Below, piece after piece: positions 1-5,528 of a DNA stretch of 7,175 bases (positions are counted from its first letter, which is position 1; every line of letters starts with the position of its first letter). The stretch covers positions 1-7,175 of the forward strand of contig URKO01000053.1 in NCBI GenBank assembly GCA_900548415.1. The letters run 5' to 3'. This DNA comes from an uncultured Porphyromonas sp. (GTDB lineage Bacteria > Bacteroidota > Bacteroidia > Bacteroidales > Porphyromonadaceae). The notes below the pieces were generated by a model, which saw nothing but the letters and a program-made list of their open reading frames with translations, had not been told where the DNA came from and did no database searches. The position numbers and the translations under genes were made by a program.

Positions 1-23
1 AGGATATGATTCTAATGGGTCAT

Positions 24-94
24 ACTCTGACTTCTAACCTCTAATTTCTAAAACTCTAACCTCTCATCTCTAATTTCTAATCTCTCATCTCTCA
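24..94. repeat. Low-complexity pyrimidine-rich tract before pntA2
   Basis: This 71-base stretch is built on the + strand almost only from C, T and A in short recurring blocks such as CTCTAATTTCTAA (39-51 and 68-80) and CTCTCATCTCT (61-71 and 82-92), mixed with CTAACCTCT. It ends directly at the pntA2 start codon and contains no Shine-Dalgarno sequence. It may be a degenerate repeat, or an untranslated leader that loads ribosomes without Shine-Dalgarno pairing. Bases 1-23 show nothing recognisable. No Bacteroidota promoter of the TAnnTTTG type is visible, so transcription probably enters from upstream. Confidence 0.55.
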
Positions 95-403
95 ATGAAC
101 CCACTGATCCTCGTCGCCATCTTCCTTGTGGCGACCTTCGTCGGCTACAAGCTCATCAGCAATGTGCCTAGCTTGTTGCACACCCCCCTCATGTCGGGGA
201 TGAACGCCCTGAGCGGCGTCACCATCACGGGAGCGCTCGCAGCCACTGCCACAGCTATCATAGCTCCAGACGGTAGCCTCTTCCAGCAAATATTTGGGGT
301 TATAGCCGTCATCCTCGCCACGATTAATGTCGTCGGGGGCTTTGGCGTGACCAACCGCATGCTCCGTATGTTTACCAAAAACAAGAAAGGAGGCAAGGCA
401 TGA
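95..403 (+). CDS. pntA2: NAD(P) transhydrogenase alpha subunit, part 2 (membrane part of dII)
   Basis: This 102-residue membrane protein is the alpha-subunit share of the proton-conducting domain dII of the Re/Si-specific transhydrogenase, which couples hydride transfer between NAD(H) and NADP(H) to proton movement across the inner membrane. The family signature LLHTPLMSG lies at residues 27-35, followed by NALSG (37-41). Three hydrophobic helices are visible at about 3-21, 38-58 and 62-86, with a basic C-terminal tail (KNKKGGKA). The size fits the three-gene form of the enzyme, in which dI is a separate protein (PntA1); that gene should lie just upstream but is not in the window. The stop overlaps the pntB start by ATGA, so the two are translationally coupled. 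Residue 40 is Ser where, from memory, many split-type enzymes carry His in an NAIHG motif. Confidence 0.93.
   Translation: MNPLILVAIFLVATFVGYKLISNVPSLLHTPLMSGMNALSGVTITGALAATATAIIAPDGSLFQQIFGVIAVILATINVVGGFGVTNRMLRMFTKNKKGGKA
386..393 (+). promoter_or_regulatory. Strong ribosome binding site of pntB
   Basis: AAAGGAGG lies 6 nt before the pntB ATG, inside the last codons of pntA2. It is a near-perfect Shine-Dalgarno sequence, and the other starts in this window have nothing comparable. It supports initiation at 400 and, with the ATGA overlap, coupled synthesis of the two membrane subunits. Confidence 0.7.
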
Positions 404-2973
404 ATACACTCATAGAGATCTCTAATCCAGTCTACTACGTCATCTGCGCGATCCTCAGCATCCTCGTGCTCGTAGGCATCGCTATGATGAGCAAGGTCAA
501 AACCGCTGCTCGTGGCAACGCACTCAGTGCTACCGCCATGGGGCTAGGCGTCATCGTCACGCTACTCAAACTACAGGTCGTCACCTTCCCCTGGCTCATC
601 GGGGGCATCCTCATCGGTGGTGTCATCGGCGTCCTACTCTACACACGAGTCAAGATGATCCAGATGCCCCAGATGGTGGCTCTGCTCAATGGTATCGGCG
701 GTGGCGCCTCGGCGCTCGTCGGTGCTTTGACACTCTTCCAGCTTACAGAGAGCAATGTCTACTTCACGCTGGTCACCGCATTCCTCGCTATCATCATCGG
801 TATGCTCACGCTCGTCGGGAGTCTCGTCGCAGCGGGCAAGCTACATAGAGTCCTGCCACAGAAGTCAGTCGTATGGCCTTTTCACAACGTAGCGACCTCA
901 CTCACGCTCGTTGTCGCCGTCTGCTTCCTACTCATCGGCACGCTCAACTACGTTGTTCCCTCGGCTCTCATCTACGCCATGATCGGCACGATGCTCTTCA
1001 GTGCGCTCTTCGGGCTTTACTTCTCCATACGTGTGGGCGGTGCTGATATGCCTATCACCATCAGCTTGCTCAACTCTCTGAGCGGTGTGGCTGGTGCTAT
1101 CGCCGGTATGGCCATTGGCGACATCTTCCTCGTCGCTGTCGGTGGTGTCGTTGGTGCTTCGGGACTCCTCCTCACGCAGATCATGTGCCGTGCGATGAAC
1201 CGCTCGCTCGTCAACATCCTCATCCCTCACGGCAAGGCAAAAGCTCCCGCCAAGGCAACAGCTCCCGCCAAGCCTGACGCACCAGCCCCCAAAGCTCCCG
1301 CAGCACCTCAGCCTAAGCAGGAGAGCTCTCCTATCGATCAGGCTGTTGCGATGCTCCGTGGTGCTAAGCGTGTCATCATCGTGCCAGGCTACGGTATGGC
1401 ACTAGCGCAAGCACAGCAGGAGGTCAAGCAGTTGGCCGACAAGCTCGCTCGAGGCGGTGCCGATGTCAAGTATGCGATCCACCCAGTGGCTGGTCGTATG
1501 CCGGGACACATGAACGTACTCCTTGCCGAGGCTAATGTGGACTACGATAGTCTCTACGAGATGGAGGCGATCAACGATCAATTTGCCAATACCGACGCAG
1601 TCATCGTCATCGGTGCTAACGACGTACTCAACCCCGCTGCTCGTAATGCCGAGGGGACGCCTATCTATGGTATGCCAGTTCTCAACGTAGATCAAGCCAA
1701 GCAGGTGATCATCTGCAACTTCGATCTCAAGCCTGGTTATGCAGGGGTCGAGAACCCGCTCTACAGCCGTGGCGAGGGCGTAGCGCTCTGCCTAGGTGAT
1801 GCTAAGGCAACGATCGATCAGATCCTCTCTGGTCTAGAGAGCTCAGCAGCGACCGCACAGCCCGCTAGCAGCAGCTCCGCTAGCGATCCTATCTCACAGG
1901 CAGCAGGTATGCTCCGTGGTGCTAAGCGCGTAATCATCGTGCCAGGCTACGGTATGGCGCTAGCGCAAGCGCAGCAGGAGGTCAAGCAGTTGGCCGATAA
2001 GCTCGCTAAGGGTGGCGCTGATGTTAAGTATGCGATCCACCCTGTGGCTGGTCGTATGCCGGGACACATGAACGTACTCCTTGCTGAGGCTAATGTGGAC
2101 TACGATAGTCTCTACGAGATGGAGGCGATCAACGATCAGTTTGCCAATACCGATGCAGTCATCGTCATCGGAGCCAACGACGTGCTCAACCCCGCTGCTC
2201 GCAATGCCGAGGGAACGCCTATCTATGGTATGCCAGTCCTCAACGTAGATCAAGCCAAGCAGGTCATCATCTGCAACTTCGATCTCAAACCTGGTTACGC
2301 GGGTGTCGAGAACCCGCTCTACAGCCGTGGCGAGGGCGTAGCGCTCTGCCTAGGCGATGCTAAGGCAACGCTCTCCAACCTGATGGATCGATTGGATCAT
2401 GCGGAGAGTACCCCCACAGCTTCTGCCGCTTCGTCCACTTCTTCAGCTACCAGCAGCGCAACGCCACTCCAGTCCGCTACGGAGGTACTGCACAACGCTA
2501 AGAGCGTCATCATCGTGCCGGGCTACGGTATGGCACTAGCGCAAGCGCAGCAAGAGGTCAAGCAACTAGCCGACAAACTCGCCAAGGGCGGTGCTGATGT
2601 TAAGTACGCCATCCACCCTGTGGCTGGTCGTATGCCAGGACACATGAACGTACTCCTCGCTGAGGCTAATGTGGACTACGATAGTCTCTACGAGATGGAG
2701 GCGATCAACGATCAGTTTGCCGATACCGACGCAGTCATCGTCATCGGTGCTAACGACGTGCTCAACCCCGCCGCTCGCAATGCCGAGGGGACGCCTATCT
2801 ATGGTATGCCCGTCCTCAACGTAGATCAAGCCAAGCAGGTCATCATCTGCAACTACGATCTCAAGCCTGGCTACGCTGGTGTCGAGAACCCGCTCTACAG
2901 CCGTGGCGAGGGCGTGACGCTACTCATCGGCGATGCCAAGAAGACGCTCAGCGATCTGATCGACACGCTCTAG
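400..2973 (+). CDS. pntB: NAD(P) transhydrogenase beta subunit with three tandem dIII domains
   Basis: This is the beta subunit of the proton-translocating transhydrogenase. It contributes most of membrane domain dII and the cytoplasmic NADP(H)-binding domain dIII. Residues 1-275 hold about nine hydrophobic helices, with conserved ADMP (215-218) and SLLNS (222-226). An Ala/Pro/Lys-rich linker (278-309) follows. Then come three complete dIII copies at about 311-480, 497-666 and 689-857, separated by Ser/Ala/Thr-rich linkers (481-496 and 667-688). Each copy has VPGYGMALAQAQ, IHPVAGRMPGHMNVLLAEA, GANDVLNPAA, GMPVLNV and PGYAGVENPLY. The usual family length is about 460 residues with one dIII, so the excess equals two domains. 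In all copies the NADP 2'-phosphate motif Lys-Arg-Ser is replaced by Asn-Phe/Tyr-Asp, and the E. coli beta-His91 position is Asn97. The gene overlaps pntA2 and ends before a terminator. The identity is certain; the coenzyme preference is not. Confidence 0.96.
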   Translation: MNTLIEISNPVYYVICAILSILVLVGIAMMSKVKTAARGNALSATAMGLGVIVTLLKLQVVTFPWLIGGILIGGVIGVLLYTRVKMIQMPQMVALLNGIGGGASALVGALTLFQLTESNVYFTLVTAFLAIIIGMLTLVGSLVAAGKLHRVLPQKSVVWPFHNVATSLTLVVAVCFLLIGTLNYVVPSALIYAMIGTMLFSALFGLYFSIRVGGADMPITISLLNSLSGVAGAIAGMAIGDIFLVAVGGVVGASGLLLTQIMCRAMNRSLVNILIPHGKAKAPAKATAPAKPDAPAPKAPAAPQPKQESSPIDQAVAMLRGAKRVIIVPGYGMALAQAQQEVKQLADKLARGGADVKYAIHPVAGRMPGHMNVLLAEANVDYDSLYEMEAINDQFANTDAVIVIGANDVLNPAARNAEGTPIYGMPVLNVDQAKQVIICNFDLKPGYAGVENPLYSRGEGVALCLGDAKATIDQILSGLESSAATAQPASSSSASDPISQAAGMLRGAKRVIIVPGYGMALAQAQQEVKQLADKLAKGGADVKYAIHPVAGRMPGHMNVLLAEANVDYDSLYEMEAINDQFANTDAVIVIGANDVLNPAARNAEGTPIYGMPVLNVDQAKQVIICNFDLKPGYAGVENPLYSRGEGVALCLGDAKATLSNLMDRLDHAESTPTASAASSTSSATSSATPLQSATEVLHNAKSVIIVPGYGMALAQAQQEVKQLADKLAKGGADVKYAIHPVAGRMPGHMNVLLAEANVDYDSLYEMEAINDQFADTDAVIVIGANDVLNPAARNAEGTPIYGMPVLNVDQAKQVIICNYDLKPGYAGVENPLYSRGEGVTLLIGDAKKTLSDLIDTL
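1231..1329 (+). other. Ala/Pro/Lys-rich hinge between dII and the first dIII
   Basis: Residues 278-310 of PntB are almost only Ala, Pro and Lys, with repeated KAPAKA, TAPAKP and APAPKAP motifs, ending in the polar QPKQESS. The composition is that of the extended, mobile linkers joining lipoyl or biotinyl domains in multidomain enzymes. It probably lets the dIII array swing between the membrane domain and the dI subunit. The mobility is inferred from composition only. Confidence 0.75.
1330..1839 (+). repeat. dIII copy 1 of PntB
   Basis: This repeat encodes residues 311-480. The GYGM fingerprint is at 330-333 and Asn-Phe-Asp at 440-442. It is 186 codons ahead of copy 2. Over the conserved core (about residues 318-471) I count one amino-acid difference from copy 2 (Arg to Lys in LARGG/LAKGG) but about 25 synonymous codon differences. 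No core motif is missing, so the domain looks functional. Confidence 0.95.
1888..2397 (+). repeat. dIII copy 2 of PntB
   Basis: This repeat encodes residues 497-666, with GYGM at 516-519 and Asn-Phe-Asp at 626-628. It is preceded by a 16-residue Ser/Ala-rich linker (481-496) and followed by a 22-residue Ser/Thr/Ala linker (667-688). The core is almost the same protein as copy 1, but the C-terminal helix after GDAKAT has diverged (LSNLMDRLD against IDQILSGLE). Being in the middle, it is tethered at both ends. Confidence 0.95.
2464..2970 (+). repeat. dIII copy 3 of PntB (C-terminal)
   Basis: This repeat encodes residues 689-857, 192 codons after copy 2, with GYGM at 708-711. It is the most distinct copy: Ser702 where copies 1 and 2 have Arg, FADTD instead of FANTD, Asn-Tyr-Asp (818-820) instead of Asn-Phe-Asp, and VTLLIGDAKK instead of VALCLGDAKA. 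Against copy 2 I count about 27 synonymous and 7 replacement codon differences in the core. FADTD is also the E. coli form, so this copy may be nearest to the ancestral single domain. Confidence 0.95.
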
Positions 2974-2988
2974 TTAGCAACCATACGG

Positions 2989-3014
2989 TGGCAAAGGCTC
3001 TCAGCCTTTCGCCA
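2989..3014. other. Hairpin just after pntB
   Basis: TGGCAAAGGCT and AGCCTTTCGCCA face each other across a 3-base loop, giving a stem of about 11 base pairs with one bulged base. It starts 15 nt after the pntB stop. No T run follows, so it is more likely an mRNA-stabilising structure or an auxiliary hairpin than a terminator. Confidence 0.5.
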
Positions 3015-3025
3015 GTAATAATAAG

Positions 3026-3065
3026 AAGAGACTGCCGCTCCTAGGAGTAGCAGTCTCTTGTTTTA
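3026..3065 (+). terminator. Intrinsic terminator of the pnt operon, possibly bidirectional
   Basis: AAGAGACTGC (3026-3035) pairs perfectly with GCAGTCTCTT (3050-3059). An inner CTCC/GGAG pair extends the stem, and GTTTTAA follows on the + strand. This is a textbook Rho-independent terminator for pntA2-pntB. Read on the - strand, the same stem is followed by CTTATTATT, so it may also stop transcripts from the convergent gntR operon, whose last gene ends at 3117. Confidence 0.8.
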
Positions 3066-3116
3066 ACTAACGCTGTTTTTGAAAAAGTGGTGATTGCGGA
3101 TTAGTGCGGTAGCGCG

Positions 3117-3512
3117 CTAAGCGTCAGGGTCTCCCTGCTGCTTGACCCAGTCGGCGTGCCGTCTGACCACCTCTAGGATGTCCATGTTAAGCACCTTGAG
3201 CTGTGCAAAGAGCTCGGGGAGCTCCTCCTCGGTTAGCACGCGATAAGCCTCGTCACGTAGGAGCATCTCGGCCGTTTCGGAGACATAGAGACCGAGCCCT
3301 TTCTTCGGATAGATGAGTCCCTCGTTTTGCAGGTTCTCATAAGCTCTAAAGATCGTATTGGCATTGGTCTCCAGCTCGGCAGCTAGCTGGCGCACGCTCG
3401 GGATCTGCGTCCCTGCGGGGTACTCGCCCGAGAGGATCTTCTCCTTGATGCGCTGCTCTATCTGAGCGTAGATGACTACTTGCGGATTAAAACGTGGTGT
3501 GATCATGATCAT
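3117..3512 (-). CDS. GntR family (YtrA subfamily) transcriptional regulator
   Basis: This 131-residue DNA-binding protein probably represses its own ABC export operon. A winged helix-turn-helix occupies about residues 14-77, with PSVRQLA (39-44 region) and NANTIFRAYENLQNEGLI (50-67) typical of GntR proteins. After the wing (KKGLGLYV) only about 50 residues remain, predicted as short helices. There is no FCD or UTRA effector domain, which fits the short YtrA subfamily, whose members are usually encoded beside ABC transporters. It begins 13 nt after the permease stop and is the last gene of the operon, an uncommon place since such regulators often come first. Met1 (3512) and Met3 (3506) are both possible starts; neither has a Shine-Dalgarno sequence. 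The ligand is unknown. Confidence 0.9.
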   Translation of the reverse strand: MIMITPRFNPQVVIYAQIEQRIKEKILSGEYPAGTQIPSVRQLAAELETNANTIFRAYENLQNEGLIYPKKGLGLYVSETAEMLLRDEAYRVLTEEELPELFAQLKVLNMDILEVVRRHADWVKQQGDPDA

Positions 3513-3525
3513 TAGGTTAGAGAGG

Positions 3526-4401
3526 TTACGCCGTGACCTGCTTGCGTCGTAGCGAGCGCAGGCCGAGCCAGATCATCGCAAAGGCGTAGAGGTAGACTGG
3601 TATACTCATGGCAAGGAGCGAGATGCTGAGTTCATCGCCATTGCCCAAGTAGAAGACGAGATAATTCTCTGTATCATCTGCATCTATATTACCAATGTCT
3701 AGTAAATGCATCAGCGTACCAACGCCAATCATCGAGACGATGAAAATAACAAAGCCGATGCCCATAAAGCGCAGGACTGCACGTAGGGGTTTGCGCGCCG
3801 AGATGATACAATAGAGGTAGGTGGCATAGCTCGCTAGCTGCCCAGCGATCATCATACTGACAGCCCAGGCATATTGTTGCCATTTGTTGCCATAGCCTAT
3901 CGGATCTGTGAGGATCTGTGAGTAGAATTCGAGTACTTGACCTTCATCCAGCAGTGCCTGTATAAGCATGTAGACAGTCCAGGCGATCGCTCCTAGGAGC
4001 GGTGTGATGATGTGCAGTACCAGCGTCAGGAGGAGGAGCGAGATATACTTCTCCGTAGCCGAAGCAGGTATCTGTAGGTAGAGCGGTGAGAGCAGGGCAT
4101 TGACACGCTGGTTGTAGCTGATCATCACCCCGAGAGAGACCGCCAGAAAGCTACAGTATAGGCAGGCTATGTAAACAGCTCGAAAGTCATCCGCCCTCCA
4201 CGCCATATCAAAGAGTAAGTCGCTCAGTACCGACACGACCACAGGTATAGAGGCTGCGAGGAAGCCGCCGATCAGGATCTGTAGCCACTGTCTATGGTGA
4301 AAGGCGAAGTCCAGTCGCAGGAGCTGGCCGAGACGCTTGAAGCTAAAGGAGCTGTCACCCGTCTTAGGCGCAGCGGTCGTAAGATTAGCAGATTGGTTCA
4401 T
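3526..4401 (-). CDS. ABC-2 type exporter membrane protein
   Basis: This 291-residue inner-membrane protein is the likely permease partner of the ATPase encoded just before it. About six hydrophobic segments are visible (near 41-62, 74-96, 118-150, 176-200, 209-234 and 259-281), with a polar N-terminus and a basic C-terminal tail (LRSLRRKQ). PASATEKY (112-119) before the third segment resembles a motif common in Bacteroidota ABC-2 permeases. I chose the start at 4401 (MNQSANL) because it overlaps the ATPase stop as ATGA. The frame stays open further upstream, to 4566, but that extension runs inside the ATPase gene and has no transporter character. No Shine-Dalgarno sequence is seen, and the bases before the start are pyrimidine-rich. 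The substrate cannot be read from the sequence. Confidence 0.85.
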   Translation of the reverse strand: MNQSANLTTAAPKTGDSSFSFKRLGQLLRLDFAFHHRQWLQILIGGFLAASIPVVVSVLSDLLFDMAWRADDFRAVYIACLYCSFLAVSLGVMISYNQRVNALLSPLYLQIPASATEKYISLLLLTLVLHIITPLLGAIAWTVYMLIQALLDEGQVLEFYSQILTDPIGYGNKWQQYAWAVSMMIAGQLASYATYLYCIISARKPLRAVLRFMGIGFVIFIVSMIGVGTLMHLLDIGNIDADDTENYLVFYLGNGDELSISLLAMSIPVYLYAFAMIWLGLRSLRRKQVTA

Positions 4402-5315
4402 AGTGAGAGAGGAGATTGTGGGGTGAGTGTATCGTTTGCGGGTTGGGATAAGTGCTGTAGCACCGCTTGGGTGTTGTACATCAGAGCGTTGAAGAAGAGC
4501 TCCATCGAGAAGCCTCCCGTCTCGGTCATCTCTGCCGTGCGGGGCGTCATTACGACCTCTCCCCATACGGAGGGCTCGCTATAGATCGGTACTACGTGAG
4601 GTGCCTCGGCAGCGGTGCCGCAGTAGAAGACACTCTCAAGGCGAGCAATCGTCTCGTTGCAGATGATCTGATTTTGGTGTAGCACGACCAGACGATCTAT
4701 CATTTGCTCTAGGTCACGCACCTGGTGGGTGCTGATCAGCACGGTCTGTTCGTCAGATATGTGCTGCACGAGGAGCTGGCGAAACTTGCTCTTCGACGGT
4801 ATGTCCAGACCATTGGTCGGTTCGTCGAGGAGTAGCAACGGCACCCGCAGAGAGAGCGCCAGCACGAGTGCCACCTTCTTCTTCTGTCCCATCGAGAGGC
4901 GGCGCAGATTGTTGGTGGGTGGTACGTCAAAGTCTTTTAGCAGTTGACGAGCCAGCGTGGCATCATAGTTTGGGTAAAACTGCCCCGCGCCGTCGAGGTA
5001 CTGGACGGCAGAGGTGGCGGGTAGCTGCACCTCCTCGGGGAGGTAGTAGAGCTCTCGGAGGAGTGGCACCGAGCGCTTTCTGCTGGTGTGTCCGAGTACG
5101 GTGAGCGAACCGCCCTTAGCTAGGAGCAGTCCTGAGATAAGCTTGAGGAGGGTCGTCTTGCCCTCGCCATTTTTGCCTAGGAGCCCTGTGATAGAGCCTG
5201 CGGGCAGGGTAAAGCTTACACCCCTAAAGAGCGGGTGCCGGCCATAAGAGAAGCATACCTCCTGAGCCTGCACGAGAGGCTCTGCGGTGAGGTGGGTATC
5301 TGTGTTTGAATACAT
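4398..5315 (-). CDS. ABC transporter ATP-binding protein
   Basis: This 305-residue cytoplasmic ATPase powers the exporter formed with the next gene. All nucleotide-binding motifs are present: Walker A GKNGEGKTT (47-55), signature LSMGQKKK (140-147), Walker B LLLLDEPTNGLD (160-171) and the switch His in STHQ (195-198). The Q-loop region reads YLPEE (91-95), with Glu/Pro rather than a clear Gln, as in several YtrB-like proteins. Residues 215-305 form an extra C-terminal part with IYSEPSVWGEVV and ELFFNALMYN, seen in Bacteroidota homologues that travel with YtrA-type regulators. Its stop overlaps the permease start by ATGA. The 213 nt before it hold an inverted repeat, so its promoter should lie between that repeat and the start; I could not identify it. 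Confidence 0.93.
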   Translation of the reverse strand: MYSNTDTHLTAEPLVQAQEVCFSYGRHPLFRGVSFTLPAGSITGLLGKNGEGKTTLLKLISGLLLAKGGSLTVLGHTSRKRSVPLLRELYYLPEEVQLPATSAVQYLDGAGQFYPNYDATLARQLLKDFDVPPTNNLRRLSMGQKKKVALVLALSLRVPLLLLDEPTNGLDIPSKSKFRQLLVQHISDEQTVLISTHQVRDLEQMIDRLVVLHQNQIICNETIARLESVFYCGTAAEAPHVVPIYSEPSVWGEVVMTPRTAEMTETGGFSMELFFNALMYNTQAVLQHLSQPANDTLTPQSPLSL

Positions 5316-5368
5316 AACTGTTGCGAAGTTTAGGGAGCTTATTCTATATGTTGTGTAGCGATATGGAG

Positions 5369-5490
5369 GAGACGAGTAACCCTTTGTAGGGACGCACGGT
5401 CGTGCGTCCGTTGTGTCAAAGGTTACAGCATCGTGGTTTTAACGGGGACGGACGCACGACCGTGCGTCCCTACAAAGGGTTACTCGTCTC
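5369..5490. repeat. 42-bp perfect inverted repeat with nested palindromes (REP/MITE-like)
   Basis: The arm at 5369-5410 is the exact reverse complement of 5449-5490, with a 38-base spacer. Inside each arm GGACGCACG and CGTGCGTCC form a 20-bp palindrome around two central bases, so the element can fold as one long hairpin or as two small ones. It sits in the gap between the TolC gene end and the ABC ATPase start (5316-5528), where no gene is seen. No flanking target-site duplication is visible. It could be a mobile palindromic repeat and could also end tolC transcription. Confidence 0.85.
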
Positions 5491-5528
5491 GCTGTTCGGG
5501 AACCATTACTCGTGGTGTTGTGAAGACA

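Noticed and set aside
1402..2829. Three similar - strand reading frames inside pntB (1402-1695, 1960-2253, 2566-2829)
   Set aside because: They lie antisense to the three dIII copies, have the same offset in each repeat, and their protein sequence shows no family features. They are by-products of the triplicated coding sequence and its codon use.
1330..2970. The dIII triplication as an assembly artefact
   Set aside because: The copies differ at many synonymous positions, have different linkers (spacings of 186 and 192 codons) and different boundary helices, and the frame is open throughout. A duplicated read stretch would be identical.
4402..4566. Longer N-terminus for the ABC permease starting at 4566
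   Set aside because: The extra 55 residues lie within the ATPase gene in another frame and are Arg/His/Asp-rich with no membrane character. The start at 4401 gives a tight ATGA overlap.
5369..5490. Complete insertion sequence between tolC and the ABC operon
   Set aside because: The element is only 122 bp, has no room for a transposase, and no target-site duplication is visible. At most it is a non-autonomous element.
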